From positions 1 through 64,000 of IMG/VR virus record IMGVR_UViG_3300035703_000020: DNA of 64,000 nt; one strand, written 5' to 3'. Shown one piece after another: positions 1-8,381 of this stretch (its first letter is position 1; the number at the start of each line of letters is the position of its first letter). A model generated the notes under the pieces. It ran no database searches, was not told the origin of the DNA, and saw only the letters and a list, made by a program, of their open reading frames with translations. Position numbers and translations under genes: made by a program. Origin of the DNA: a virus.

Positions 1-771
1 AATTGGACCCCTCAGGCGAGCTGGAACATCGACAAGCTCGACGGCACTGGCCCCTCCGGCGTGACGCTGAACCCACAGACCCTCAACATCTTCCAGATCA
101 GTTTCCGCTGGCTCGGGGCAGGGGAGATGAGATTCGCCATCGAAGATCCCTCAACCGGGGACATGATCTTCTTCCATCACATCCACTACTCCAATGCCAA
201 CACGACGGTCCACCTGGACAACCCGTCCCTGAAGATAGGGTACGTGGCGGCCGACCTCCTGGGCAGCGGGACCGGTACCGTGACAGCGTCCGGAGCGTCG
301 ATCCTGGGCGCCATCGAGGGGGTCATCCAGACGACTAAGTGGCCGGTGGCGGCGTCGGGGTCGAGGACCACGGTCATGAACTCCGGGTCCATCTACCACG
401 TCCTGTCGGTCCGAAACGATACTGTTGGAGCTAACAAGATCAATACGAGGGAGATCATCCTCAAGAAGCTAGCGATAGGCGCGACGGCCGCGTCCTCCGC
501 GTCGTGCTTCGTCTACCTCTACATCACGCCCACCCACTCTGTCGCGCCTTACTACACGGCCGTCACCGGATTCTCGAGCCAGTCCACCACAGAAGCTACG
601 CTCTCAGGCACGCCCATAGCGGTATTCACAACGACGACCGGGGCCCCAAACACATTTGACCTCGAGGACCTACGGATAGTTCTGCCGGCCGGGACTGATC
701 TCGGAATCGGTATCTCCTCGACCGCAAACTTGCAACGAGCCGACGCGGCTCTGACATACATTGAGGACTAA
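1..771 (+). CDS. Virion structural protein, 5' end cut by window
   Basis: The frame is open from base 1 and ends with TAA, so at least 256 C-terminal residues are present and the start lies outside. The visible N-terminal part (WNIDKLDGTGPSG, then NIFQISFRWLGAGEMRF) has the style of a widespread uncharacterised phage particle protein that precedes tail-fibre genes in marine myoviruses; this is recalled, not searched. The remainder is Thr/Ala/Ser rich with alternating hydrophobic residues, as in beta-rich virion proteins. Its place directly before fibre-like genes fits a baseplate or fibre-attachment role. Confidence 0.7.
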   Translation, partial: NWTPQASWNIDKLDGTGPSGVTLNPQTLNIFQISFRWLGAGEMRFAIEDPSTGDMIFFHHIHYSNANTTVHLDNPSLKIGYVAADLLGSGTGTVTASGASILGAIEGVIQTTKWPVAASGSRTTVMNSGSIYHVLSVRNDTVGANKINTREIILKKLAIGATAASSASCFVYLYITPTHSVAPYYTAVTGFSSQSTTEATLSGTPIAVFTTTTGAPNTFDLEDLRIVLPAGTDLGIGISSTANLQRADAALTYIED

Positions 772-812
772 GGCCAAAATGGCGGGTAAGACGTAGGTTC
801 GCGGCGAGGCCC

Positions 813-1175
813 ATGTACGGACACTTCAACGAGAAAGTCATCAGCCTGCTCGACCTGATGAGGGCGGAGGACAAGAAGTTCCGCGACGCCCTCACGAAGA
901 AGACCCGCGAGCCCGACTCCGACATCGCCTACGACGTCGAGCGCGGCGAGAGGGGCATCCACGCGTCGATGGGCCGCGACAAGTCCTCCCGCGAGGACTT
1001 CCAGCGGGCGCGCCTGGGCCGCGAGTGGGCGCGCGAGTCTGAGCACGCGCACAAGGGGTACCCCGACTGGCACCCGAAGGAGATCGAGACCCCGGGCGTG
1101 CAGAAGCTCAAGCCCGGGCGGGGCATCGGCTTCTTCCCCGGCATCAAGGGCAAGGGCTTTCGCTCAGGCGGTTAA
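813..1175 (+). CDS. Hypothetical charged protein
   Basis: A 120-residue protein rich in Lys, Arg, Glu and Asp with a Gly/Lys-rich C-terminus (PGIKGKGFRSGG). I see no recognisable catalytic motif, signal peptide or membrane segment. It lies between the particle protein and the fibre cassette and is probably a minor virion or assembly protein, inferred from position only. Confidence 0.6.
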   Translation: MYGHFNEKVISLLDLMRAEDKKFRDALTKKTREPDSDIAYDVERGERGIHASMGRDKSSREDFQRARLGREWARESEHAHKGYPDWHPKEIETPGVQKLKPGRGIGFFPGIKGKGFRSGG

Positions 1176-1205
1176 AGACGACAATCACCACACACGGACA
1201 GCACA

Positions 1206-1475
1206 ATGAACGAAGAGCAGGAGCTCGCCGCCCTGGAGGCGGAACTGGCGGCGCTCGAGGCGGTCGCGAAGGGTCGGACCGAGGAGGCCGCGCCAGCGCC
1301 GGAGCCCGAACCCGAACCGACCCCGGTGGCCGAGGCGCCAAAGCCCAAGAAGCAGAAGAAGGCCGAGCCCAAGGCGGCCGAGGTCAAGCCCCCGGCCGAC
1401 CCGAAGGCCGAGGCAGTCCGGCTGTACGGCGCCGCGCGCCTGCACGCCAAGCGCCGGGCCAAGGGGCTCCGCTGA
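1206..1475 (+). CDS. Low-complexity Ala/Glu/Pro/Lys protein
   Basis: An 89-residue protein. Residues 1-25 form an acidic Ala/Leu/Glu helix likely to be a coiled coil. Residues 30-65 are a Pro-Glu-Pro and Lys-Ala spacer like the periplasmic-spanning linkers of TonB-type proteins, but there is no membrane segment. The basic C-terminus could bind nucleic acid. Function unknown. Confidence 0.55.
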   Translation: MNEEQELAALEAELAALEAVAKGRTEEAAPAPEPEPEPTPVAEAPKPKKQKKAEPKAAEVKPPADPKAEAVRLYGAARLHAKRRAKGLR

Positions 1476-1550
1476 GCCCGTATATACCCTGAAAAACTCG
1501 CGGGGCGCACAGGTAAGAACGCCCCGTAGAGGACGACCCACGAGAATGAC

Positions 1551-2519
1551 ATGCCTCTGAAGACCAACGGCGGGATCATCGGCCCGACCATCACTCCAAC
1601 CGGGTCGGCGGCGTCCGGCCGCTGGACCACCCCCGAGCAGTACAAGTGGCGTAAGAACAGCTCCTGGCCTGGCCAGACGCCTGTGGCCACCGGCGGCACC
1701 GAGACCACGATCACGGGTTACAAGGTCCACACCTTTACGACCAGCGGCACGTTCACCGTCAATAGCGGCGCCTTCAACGTTGAGTACCTGGTGATCGCCG
1801 GCGGCGGTGCCGGCCCTGGCGGCGCGTACCACGGCGGCGGCGGCGGCGCCGGCGGCTTCCGCACGAACCAGCCCGGCAACCCGAAGACGTCCGGGGCGAC
1901 CTTCCCCGTGACCCCGGGCCCCTACCCAGTCGCGGTCGGCGCCGGCGGCGCCGGGGGCCCTAGCTCATTCGGCGGCGCCGGGGGCGCCGGCCAGGCCTCG
2001 AACTTCGGGACGATCCCGTCCGCCGGCGGCGGCTACGGCGCCGTATACTCGTGGACCTCGGCCGGCAGCGGCGGCAGCGGTGGAGGCGGCGGGGAGATCC
2101 CCGGCGGCGTTAACACCGGCGGGCAGGGCAACGTCCCGCCCATCTCGCCGCCGCAGGGCAACCCGGGCGGCAGCTTCATACCGAGCTTCTGCTCGGGCGG
2201 CGGTGGTGGTGCGAACGCCGCGGGCTCTGACGGCAACCCAGCAATCGCCCAGGGCGGCCCAGGCGGGGCGGGCCTGGCCAGCAACATCTCCGGCTCCCCG
2301 GTGACCTACGCCGGCGGGGGCGGCGGCAGTGGTTACTCAAGCGAAAATGGCGGGGCCGGCGGGTCCGGCGGCGGCGGCGCGTCCCCGCCGAGCGGCGGCT
2401 CCAGCGGGCAGGCTGGCGGCACGAACACCGGCGGTGGGGGCGGCGCGGCCAAGTCCCACACGGCGGGCATCGGCGGAAATGGAGGCAGCGGCATCGTCAT
2501 CGTCCGCTATGCCGCCTGA
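1551..2519 (+). CDS. Glycine-rich tail-fibre adhesin, copy 1
   Basis: A 322-residue protein. The N-terminal 50 residues are ordinary; a beta-type motif GYKVHTFTTSGTFTV follows, then about 230 residues of Gly runs (GGGGG) broken by conserved islands such as FRTNQPGNP, TFPVTPGPY and GQAGGTNTGGGGG, ending in SGIVIVRYA. Poly-Gly adhesins of this kind (polyglycine-II type, as in T4-like gp38 of phage S16) sit at fibre tips and bind host surface receptors. It is a clear paralogue of the protein at 2975-3916. The leader carries GTATATACC but no strong ribosome site. Confidence 0.8.
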   Translation: MPLKTNGGIIGPTITPTGSAASGRWTTPEQYKWRKNSSWPGQTPVATGGTETTITGYKVHTFTTSGTFTVNSGAFNVEYLVIAGGGAGPGGAYHGGGGGAGGFRTNQPGNPKTSGATFPVTPGPYPVAVGAGGAGGPSSFGGAGGAGQASNFGTIPSAGGGYGAVYSWTSAGSGGSGGGGGEIPGGVNTGGQGNVPPISPPQGNPGGSFIPSFCSGGGGGANAAGSDGNPAIAQGGPGGAGLASNISGSPVTYAGGGGGSGYSSENGGAGGSGGGGASPPSGGSSGQAGGTNTGGGGGAAKSHTAGIGGNGGSGIVIVRYAA

Positions 2520-2568
2520 CGCAGGCCCAGAGAATTCACCCCCCATACCGCATTCACGCTAAGATCAG

Positions 2569-2964
2569 ATGGCCCACCACGCTTTCATCGACGAGAACAA
2601 CATCGTCATCGACGTCCAGGTGATCACCCGGGACGTCATCGACACCGGCGAGTTCGGAGACCCCACGCGCTGGATCAAGACCTCGTACAACACCCGCGGC
2701 GGCGTCCACTACGAGCCCAACTCTTGGACGCCCTCCCCGGACCAGTCGAAGGCCCTGCGGAAGAACTACGCCGGCGTCGGCTACACGTACGACCCAATCC
2801 TCGACGCGTTCTACGAGCCCAAGCCGTACCCCTCCTGGATCCTCGACCCCGACACCTGCTACTGGGAGCCCCCGGTGCCGCGCCCGCCGGTCCGCGAGGG
2901 CTACACGCAGGAGTGGGACGAGGCCGCCCAGGAGTGGGTGGAAGTGCCCATGAACCCAGCCTGA
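2569..2964 (+). CDS. Tail-fibre-associated small protein
   Basis: A 131-residue protein starting MAHHAFIDENNIVIDV with a central RKNYAGVGYTYDPILDAFY and a C-terminal PKPYPSWILDPDTCYWEPP. This pattern belongs to an uncharacterised protein family that I recall as very common in T4-like cyanophages and pelagiphages beside host-recognition genes. Its position between the two glycine-rich adhesins supports a part in fibre assembly or host range. No enzyme motif seen. Confidence 0.75.
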   Translation: MAHHAFIDENNIVIDVQVITRDVIDTGEFGDPTRWIKTSYNTRGGVHYEPNSWTPSPDQSKALRKNYAGVGYTYDPILDAFYEPKPYPSWILDPDTCYWEPPVPRPPVREGYTQEWDEAAQEWVEVPMNPA

Positions 2965-2974
2965 GGAGACTGAC

Positions 2975-3916
2975 ATGAGGGATAACGGAAACATCCTCGG
3001 GGTGGCGAACATACCGTCCACGGCTAGCGCCAAGGGCGTGTGGCGGCTGGACGAGGCATACCAGGCCCAGCGCGACGGCAAGTGGCCGACGACCACCATC
3101 ACGCCGGTCGCAACGGGCGGCACAGAGACGACCATCTCCGGATACAAGGTCCACACCTTCACCACCGGCGGGACCTTCACGGTCAACACCGGGGCGTTCA
3201 ACGTCGAGTACCTGGTGGTCGCCGGGGGCGGCTCCGGCGGCGGCTCGGGCAGCACGAACGTGTACGGCTCCGGCGGCGGCGGCGCGGGCGGGTACCGCAC
3301 CAACCAGCCGGGGAACCCGCTGGCAAGCGGCGCCACGTTCCCCGTCACGCCAGGCCCTTACTCGGTCAGTGTCGGCGGCGGCGGCGCCGGCAGCAGTAAC
3401 TCCGGCACCAACGGCCAGGCGTCGGTGTTCTCTTCCGTCCCGTCCGCCGGCGGCGGCCGCGGCGGCTACTATCCTGGCACCCCGGGCTTGGCCGGCGGGT
3501 CCGGCGGCGGCGGCGAGTCCTACGGCGGCACCTTCGGCCAGGGTAACGTGCCGCCGGTGTCGCCGCCGCAGGGCAACCCCGGGGGCACGGCCCTCTCGCC
3601 GTACGGCGGCGGGGGCGGCGGCGCCAACGCGGTCGGGCAGAACGGCCAGCCCACCAGGGGCGGCTCCGGCGGCAACGGCGTGGCCAGCAACATCTCCGGC
3701 TCGCCCATCACTTACGGCGGCGGCGGCGGCGGCGGTGACATCTCTACTGGTGGCCCGGGCCCAGGGGGCACAGGCGGCGGCGGCGCCGGCGGGGCCCAGA
3801 ACAACGGGCAGGCCGGCGGCACGAACACCGGCGGCGGCGGCGGGGGTGTCGGCGGCAGCCTGCACACGAGCGGCAACGGCGGCTCAGGCATCGTCGTCGT
3901 CCGCTACGCCATCTGA
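2975..3916 (+). CDS. Glycine-rich tail-fibre adhesin, copy 2
   Basis: A 313-residue paralogue of the protein at 1551-2519 with the same order of blocks: TPVATGGTETTISGYKVHTF, GTFTVNTGAFNVEYLVVAGGG, YRTNQPGNPLASGATFPVTP, GQAGGTNTGGGGGG, and the same ending SGIVVVRYAI. The Gly-run segments differ most, the framework blocks least, as expected for receptor-binding loops evolving on a fixed scaffold. GAGG ribosome site lies just before the start. Confidence 0.8.
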   Translation: MRDNGNILGVANIPSTASAKGVWRLDEAYQAQRDGKWPTTTITPVATGGTETTISGYKVHTFTTGGTFTVNTGAFNVEYLVVAGGGSGGGSGSTNVYGSGGGGAGGYRTNQPGNPLASGATFPVTPGPYSVSVGGGGAGSSNSGTNGQASVFSSVPSAGGGRGGYYPGTPGLAGGSGGGGESYGGTFGQGNVPPVSPPQGNPGGTALSPYGGGGGGANAVGQNGQPTRGGSGGNGVASNISGSPITYGGGGGGGDISTGGPGPGGTGGGGAGGAQNNGQAGGTNTGGGGGGVGGSLHTSGNGGSGIVVVRYAI

Positions 3917-3926
3917 GGCCGGCGCC

Positions 3927-4181
3927 ATGTCACCGCACCTCGTCCACAGCTTCGCCAGGCACCGCGGCGTCCGCGGCGTCCACTTCTACGACGGCGGCGG
4001 GTGCGAGTTCTTCCGGTGGGACGACCTCCTCGCCACCCTGGGGAGGTCGGACTTCCCGGAGGTCTTCCGCGACAAGCTCGTGGAGGCCGTGGCGAACTAC
4101 GACCCGGACGCCGAGTTCATAGCTGTCTCGGCCGGCGGCGGGCAGCTGACCATCGAGATGTTCAAGGCGCTCACGGTGTGA
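3927..4181 (+). CDS. Hypothetical small protein after adhesin
   Basis: An 84-residue protein (MSPHLVHSFARHRGVRGVHF...) directly after the second adhesin. The frame continues upstream without a stop, but that part is the shadow of the Gly-rich gene, so the ATG 10 bp after the adhesin stop is preferred. No motif recognised; it could be a fibre chaperone by position. Confidence 0.55.
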   Translation: MSPHLVHSFARHRGVRGVHFYDGGGCEFFRWDDLLATLGRSDFPEVFRDKLVEAVANYDPDAEFIAVSAGGGQLTIEMFKALTV

Positions 4182-4203
4182 GCGTGCGGCCGGGGAACCG
4201 GCA

Positions 4204-4247
4204 CGGGGGTCCGACCGATCGGGCCCCCGATCTTGTATGATGGTCTC
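4204..4247 (+). promoter_or_regulatory. Hairpin plus TATGAT promoter, leaderless type
   Basis: A 9-bp hairpin (4204-4212 with 4221-4229, C/G only apart from one G-U pair) is followed by TATGAT at 4236-4241 and then exactly 6 nt to the ATG at 4248. This geometry puts the expected transcription start on the A of the start codon. The hairpin may end upstream transcripts. Confidence 0.6.
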
Positions 4248-4745
4248 ATGACAAAGACCAAGTACGACCTAGCCGTGACCTTCGGCCGCTTCAACCTCCT
4301 CCACCGCGGCCACGTCGACATGTTCGAGCGCATGGCCGACCTGGCGCTCGACTGCCTTATCGGTGTGTCGACGGGTCCCGGCAACCTGCCCGCCGACCAG
4401 CGCGTGGCGGTCATCGAGAAGGCGATAGGCATCAACGGCATCGTCGCCGAGGTCATGGGCTCCGTGTACGACACGGCGAAGGCCGGCAACCCGTTCGCCT
4501 TCTTCGAGTACGTGACCGCCGGGCCCGGCCGCGTCGTGCTCGTCCTGGGCGAGGACCAGGAGGGCCTGGCCAAGGCGGCGGAGCGCGTGCTCGGGTGGGA
4601 CTACCACCTCGTCAGGCGCCTCGGCAGCAGCACCGAGGTTCGCTCGCTGATCGACAACGAACAATGGGACCGGCTGGTAGACGTCGTCCCAGCCGAGATA
4701 CTCGGCGACGTCTGCCGCCTGAGAGCCCTCGAATTGAAGAAGTAA
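4248..4745 (+). CDS. Cytidylyltransferase-like nucleotidyltransferase
   Basis: A 165-residue protein with the signature of the HIGH-type nucleotidyltransferase fold: FGRFNLLHRGHVDMF near the N-terminus (HRGH replaces HxGH) and a C-terminal SSTEVR, the counterpart of ISSTxxR. Such enzymes join a nucleoside monophosphate to a phosphorylated substrate (NMN, pantetheine, glycerol-3-P or similar); the substrate cannot be told. The start is fixed by the promoter, not by the longer upstream frame. T4-like phages sometimes carry NAD-salvage members of this fold. Confidence 0.8.
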   Translation: MTKTKYDLAVTFGRFNLLHRGHVDMFERMADLALDCLIGVSTGPGNLPADQRVAVIEKAIGINGIVAEVMGSVYDTAKAGNPFAFFEYVTAGPGRVVLVLGEDQEGLAKAAERVLGWDYHLVRRLGSSTEVRSLIDNEQWDRLVDVVPAEILGDVCRLRALELKK

Positions 4746-4746
4746 C

Positions 4747-4926
4747 ATGGCCATCGACAAGCCCAAGAACAACCTCTACAAGATCCCGCACCTCTCGACG
4801 ATGACCTACGAGGACATCAAGGCGTTCGAGCAGAACGGGATCACCCCCCGCAACCCGAACAGGATCAAAGGAGGATCCGATGGACAGCGAGAACAACAAG
4901 CGGCGGGACAGGATCCCGTCGGGTGA
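4747..4926 (+). CDS. Small hypothetical protein
   Basis: A 59-residue frame (MAIDKPKNNLYKIPHLSTMTY...) starting 1 bp after the nucleotidyltransferase. Residues 1-40 look like a genuine protein (KIPHLSTMTYEDIKAFEQNG); the C-terminal 18 residues overlap the next gene and its ribosome site in another frame. Confidence 0.5.
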   Translation: MAIDKPKNNLYKIPHLSTMTYEDIKAFEQNGITPRNPNRIKGGSDGQREQQAAGQDPVG

Positions 4927-5041
4927 CGTAAAGCCCTGCGGCTGCCCGGTCGAGGACGAGTGCGACCACGTCTTCTCCGGCTTCAGGGACTATTGCAAGT
5001 ACAATCCGGGCGCGCCTGAATGCAAGATCTTCGACCTGTAG
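4880..5041 (+). CDS. Small cysteine-rich protein
   Basis: A 53-residue protein preceded by a strong GGAGG site 5 nt before its ATG. It has four Cys (CGCP, DECDH, YCKYN, PECK) and could bind zinc or an Fe-S cluster; no family recognised. Its end overlaps the start of the following oxygenase by 22 nt, so the two are probably translated together. Confidence 0.6.
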   Translation: MDSENNKRRDRIPSGDVKPCGCPVEDECDHVFSGFRDYCKYNPGAPECKIFDL

Positions 5042-5610
5042 AGCGACACGAGAACTTCCTGGGCCAGGACGGCGCCGCGCGGCTGCGCGAGCTGCTCCTG
5101 GGCCGCGACTTCCCGTGGTACTACAACCCGATCGCAAACTACCAGAGCGAGGACGAGGCGCCGCCGGCCGGGCTCGAGGCGTTTGAGGACTGCTTCCAGT
5201 TCACCCACGCCTTCGTCAATAATATGGGCGAGGTCAACTCCGCCCTGTGCGACTTCGTCCTCGAGGGCCTGGGCGTGCTCAGGGCGGCGAGGGCCGCGGG
5301 CGCGGGCGGGGACCTCCTCAGGGCGAAGGCCAACCTGCTGACGAGGCGCGGGGCCGAGCAGGTGACGCAGCCGCACGCGGATCTCACCGAGGAGGCCACG
5401 TCCGTGATCGTCTACGTCAACGATAGCGACGGGGACACGGTCTTCTTCAACAAGCAGTACGGCGACCCGGACCTCTCCGATCTCACGGTCGTCGACAGGG
5501 CGCAGCCCGCGGCCGATACGGCGGTGGTCTTCGACGCCAGGCAGTACCACGCCGGGTCGCTGCCCGTCCGCTCCAAGGTCAGGGTCGTGATCAATCTGCT
5601 CTTCAAATAG
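5020..5610 (+). CDS. 2OG-Fe(II) oxygenase 1
   Basis: A 196-residue protein. The Fe(II) ligands can be placed at QPHADL (HxD) and YHAGSLPVRSKVRVVI (distal His and the Arg that binds 2-oxoglutarate), with VTSVIVYVND-like strands between, as in prolyl-4-hydroxylase-type double-stranded beta-helix enzymes. Such cyanophage proteins hydroxylate an unknown substrate. The start is uncertain because the first 7 codons overlap the previous gene. It is the first of four oxygenases in a 3 kb block. Confidence 0.75.
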   Translation: MQDLRPVERHENFLGQDGAARLRELLLGRDFPWYYNPIANYQSEDEAPPAGLEAFEDCFQFTHAFVNNMGEVNSALCDFVLEGLGVLRAARAAGAGGDLLRAKANLLTRRGAEQVTQPHADLTEEATSVIVYVNDSDGDTVFFNKQYGDPDLSDLTVVDRAQPAADTAVVFDARQYHAGSLPVRSKVRVVINLLFK

Positions 5611-5640
5611 GAAAGCCGCCCCGGAGGGCGGCGTTTCAGT
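5611..5640. terminator. Bidirectional terminator between convergent genes
   Basis: GCCGCCC-CGGA-GGGCGGC hairpin (5615-5632) followed by GTTTCAGT on the + strand and preceded by GGAAA, giving a run of T on the - strand. It lies between the oxygenase (+) and the Hsp20 gene (-). Confidence 0.7.
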
Positions 5641-5652
5641 ATCTGGGCGCGG

Positions 5653-6048
5653 TCAGCCGAGGTCCTCGACCGTCACGGCGACCGTCTTGGCCTGCCGCTT
5701 GGGGATGCTGAGGGTGAGGAGCCCGTGCTTGACCGAGGCCGACGCGTTGTCGCCGTCGACCCGCGCGCCGATCGTGAAGTACGCGTTGCCGCGCGGCGTC
5801 TCGACGTGGATGGCGCGGCCCTCGACCCGGACGCTGATGTCCTTCGGGTCGACACCGGGGACGTCCACCTTGGCGTAGACCGCCTCGTCGTCGGAGTCGA
5901 TCTCGTAGCTCAGGCCGCGCGTCTGGCGGCCGTAGTTGTAGCCGTTTCCGAAGAGGTTGTCGAGGTGGTCGAACATCCGGTCGACGCTGGTCGTCGGGAC
6001 GCCGTCGCCGCGGAGGGTGAGTGTGTGGAGGCTTGGGATGCTGGTCAT
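5653..6048 (-). CDS. Hsp20-type small heat-shock protein
   Basis: A 131-residue protein: an N-terminal arm (about 1-40), an alpha-crystallin domain with YAKVDVPGVDPKDISVRVE (about 58-76), and the diagnostic HGLLTLSIPKR near the C-terminus. Hsp20 is a known hallmark of T4-like cyanophages and is thought to hold unfolding proteins during infection. Here it is one of two minus-strand genes. The usual C-terminal I-x-I/V anchor is only weakly present (TVAVTVEDL). Confidence 0.92.
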   Translation of the reverse strand: MTSIPSLHTLTLRGDGVPTTSVDRMFDHLDNLFGNGYNYGRQTRGLSYEIDSDDEAVYAKVDVPGVDPKDISVRVEGRAIHVETPRGNAYFTIGARVDGDNASASVKHGLLTLSIPKRQAKTVAVTVEDLG

Positions 6049-6136
6049 GTCGATCTCCTGAGGATCCGTGATGGATTAAGGGTCAGGCGAAGGCTTGCGT
6101 TGCCTTCACAATTTTTATACCCTGCCGCGGACCGAG

Positions 6137-6164
6137 TATAATCCGCCCAGACTGCGGAGATGGC
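6137..6164 (+). promoter_or_regulatory. Consensus -10 TATAAT promoter
   Basis: Perfect TATAAT at 6137-6142, with another AT-rich stretch (TTTTTATACC) about 23 bp upstream, in the divergent region between Hsp20 (-) and the oxygenases (+). Confidence 0.55.
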
Positions 6165-6713
6165 TTGGAGCTAGCGGACTACATCAAGGTCTACAACGTG
6201 GGCGGAGACATCTGCGACAGGATCCTCGACGGCAAGACCGACCCCGGGCTGTGGTCGCCGCACTGCTGGAACGACTACGGCTCCGGCGAGTTCACGACCC
6301 ACGAGGAGAAGGAGCTCGACGTCCTCTTCCTACAGGAGGGCGACACCTCCCTCGCCATCACGGCTCAGGTCACCCGCACGCTGCTCCAGGCCTACTGCAT
6401 GCAGCACCCGGCGGCCGCGGTCTCGGAGTTCAACGACGCGCGCCTCAACCGCTACCTGCCCGGGACCGTCATGCGCAGGCACGTCGACCACATCCACACG
6501 ATCTTCGACGGGCAGGCCAAGGGCATCCCGATCCTCACCATCCTGATGAACCTCAACGACGGGTACGAGGGCGGCGGGCTCATCGTCTGCGATCGGGAAT
6601 ACAATCTGAACAAGGGCGACGTCATCATCTTCCCCTCCTGCTTCCTGTTCCCGCACGAGGTAAGGGAAGTAACGTCAGGCGTCCGCTTCTCAGCGGTGTC
6701 CTGGGCCTGGTAA
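6165..6713 (+). CDS. 2OG-Fe(II) oxygenase 2
   Basis: A 182-residue protein. RRHVDHIHTIF gives the HxD iron ligands, then a glycine-rich strand LNDGYEGGGLIV, and FPHEVREVTSGVRFSAVSWAW gives the distal His and 2-oxoglutarate-binding Arg. This is the PKHD/prolyl-hydroxylase pattern. The start is TTG at 6165; the ATG 6 nt upstream is out of frame and stops at once. Substrate unknown. Confidence 0.8.
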   Translation: MELADYIKVYNVGGDICDRILDGKTDPGLWSPHCWNDYGSGEFTTHEEKELDVLFLQEGDTSLAITAQVTRTLLQAYCMQHPAAAVSEFNDARLNRYLPGTVMRRHVDHIHTIFDGQAKGIPILTILMNLNDGYEGGGLIVCDREYNLNKGDVIIFPSCFLFPHEVREVTSGVRFSAVSWAW

Positions 6714-6736
6714 GCGTTAAACACAGCGGAAACGAC

Positions 6737-7345
6737 ATGGCATTCCAGACGATGTGGTACCACACCGATCTCCCGGACGGGATAGTGGACACCATGGTCA
6801 AGGACCTGGAGAAGTACAACGAGCGGATGGACGTGTCCAAGCTCTACAACGGCGGGATGGACCTGGACCGGCGCAACAGCAAGAACACGTGGGTCCCGAC
6901 CGCCAGCTGGATCGGGGCGTTCTGCCTGTCCTACGTGGAGCGCGCCAACCGGGAGAACTTCCTCTACGACATCGAGGGCTTCGACGGGGAGAACCTGCAG
7001 TACACCCAGTACGGTGAGGGCGAGTTCTACCAGTGGCACGTCGACGGCGGCCTGGCCAACGCGTTCAAGCCCGGCTGCCAGCACGAGACCTGGGGCAACG
7101 ATTACGTGCAGTCGCGCTCGGAAAAGGTGCGCAAGCTGTCATTCGCCCTGCAGCTCTCGGGCTCGGACGAGTACGGCGGCGGCGAGTTCCAGTTCCAGGA
7201 CGACAACGGGAACTCCTACTTCGCCCCGAAGAAGCGGGGGACCATCATCATCTTCGACAGCCGCGCCAGGCACCGCGTGAAGAAGGTCACGCGCGGTGTC
7301 CGCAGGTCCATAGTCGGCTGGGTCATGGGACCCCGCTGGAAGTGA
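6737..7345 (+). CDS. 2OG-Fe(II) oxygenase 3, PKHD-type
   Basis: A 202-residue protein with QWHVDGG (HxD ligands), LSGSDEYGGGEFQF, the metal-site strand GTIIIFDSRARHRVKKVTRGVRRSIVGW (distal His and Arg) and a terminal tryptophan motif, as in PiuC/PKHD hydroxylases. ENLQYTQYGEGEFY before the HxD is typical of the family. It follows oxygenase 2 by 23 bp. Confidence 0.85.
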   Translation: MAFQTMWYHTDLPDGIVDTMVKDLEKYNERMDVSKLYNGGMDLDRRNSKNTWVPTASWIGAFCLSYVERANRENFLYDIEGFDGENLQYTQYGEGEFYQWHVDGGLANAFKPGCQHETWGNDYVQSRSEKVRKLSFALQLSGSDEYGGGEFQFQDDNGNSYFAPKKRGTIIIFDSRARHRVKKVTRGVRRSIVGWVMGPRWK

Positions 7346-7355
7346 GGGGACGGGC

Positions 7356-7928
7356 ATGATCGACAAGGACTGGCACGCCATCCCCGTGAAGGGGATGATC
7401 GACCCCGCGCCCTACACGCAGGGCCCGCCGAAGGAGAGGGGCAAGCTCAACTACGACAAGCGCGGCGAGCTGACGCACCACGAGCACACCGAGATGCAGG
7501 TCAACGGCAGCGTGGCGCGGTACGGCATCCCGCTGCTGAGGCCCGCCCATCAGGACATCCAGCAGGCGGTGCAGAAGATCATCGGCGAGAAGCTCTACCC
7601 CACCTACTACTACGACAGGTTCTACTTCAGGGGCCAGGAGCTCGCGCGCCACACCGACCGCGGCGCGTGCGAGATCAGCGTCACCGTCAACATCTCGCAC
7701 AACCTCGACTACGACTGGCCGATCTACTTCGAGCTCCCTGGCGGCGAGGTGAGGGAGTTCGTCATGCAGCCAGGTGACGGCGTCATCTACCACGGCATCA
7801 CGCTGCCGCACTGGCGCGAGCCGATGAGGGGTGGGGCCGACTCCTACTTCCACCAGTGCTTCTTCCACTACGTGCGGGCCGACGGTGACTTCCTGCAGCA
7901 CGCCTTCGACATGGGCGGGCCGGGCTGA
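7356..7928 (+). CDS. 2OG-Fe(II) oxygenase 4
   Basis: A 190-residue protein with ARHTDRGACEISVTVNIS (HTD ligands) and DGVIYHGITLPHWREPM (distal His, Arg). I recall this exact style from oxygenases of T4-like cyanophages. The start is ATG 11 bp after oxygenase 3. With its three neighbours it forms a probable co-transcribed set; substrate unknown. Confidence 0.82.
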   Translation: MIDKDWHAIPVKGMIDPAPYTQGPPKERGKLNYDKRGELTHHEHTEMQVNGSVARYGIPLLRPAHQDIQQAVQKIIGEKLYPTYYYDRFYFRGQELARHTDRGACEISVTVNISHNLDYDWPIYFELPGGEVREFVMQPGDGVIYHGITLPHWREPMRGGADSYFHQCFFHYVRADGDFLQHAFDMGGPG

Positions 7929-7937
7929 CCGGGTAAG

Positions 7938-8381
7938 ATGCCTCGGAAGACGTTCGGAAACACGATGAACCCCGCGCTAGCCGCCGCGCTGCTCAAGGCG
8001 CAGAATGACCTCGTCATCGCGGCCCGCCTGTCCCACTGGAACGTGCGCGGGATGAACTTCTACGAGTCCCACCTGCTGTTCGGCCGCGTGTACGAGACCG
8101 CCTCGGACAAGGTGGACTCGCTGGTCGAGGTGCTGCGCGGGCTGGGCTACGACCCGACGTTCGAGGAGTTCTCCGGCCCGGGCGGCGCGCTGCAGTCCTA
8201 CAGCTGCCAGGACCTCGTGCGCATGCTGATCGGCTACGCCACGACCTACTACGCCGCGGTCATCTCCCTCCGCAACGCGGCGCGGGACGACGACATGGCC
8301 GCCGGGCTCGTCAACCTGCTCGAGGAGCTCGCCCAGGACTGCACCGGCCTGCTCTACCTGCTATCATCTGCGCAGGTCTGA
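7938..8381 (+). CDS. Dps/ferritin-like protein
   Basis: A 147-residue four-helix protein with ARLSHWNVRGMNFYESHLLFGRVYE, the Dps ferroxidase signature (His, Trp and Asp/Glu ligands), and SDKVDSLVEVLRGLG in the next helix. Dps oxidises Fe(II) with H2O2, stores iron and can protect DNA. The longer ATG is used; a second ATG 12 codons in (MNPALAAALL) is equally possible. Next to Fe-dependent oxygenases it may also buffer iron. The DNA-binding N-terminal Lys tail is short. Confidence 0.85.
   Translation: MPRKTFGNTMNPALAAALLKAQNDLVIAARLSHWNVRGMNFYESHLLFGRVYETASDKVDSLVEVLRGLGYDPTFEEFSGPGGALQSYSCQDLVRMLIGYATTYYAAVISLRNAARDDDMAAGLVNLLEELAQDCTGLLYLLSSAQV

Noticed and set aside
6095-6736. A single 416-codon oxygenase starting at 6095.
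   Set aside because: The first 210 codons are an out-of-frame shadow of oxygenase 2; the real third oxygenase begins at ATG 6737.
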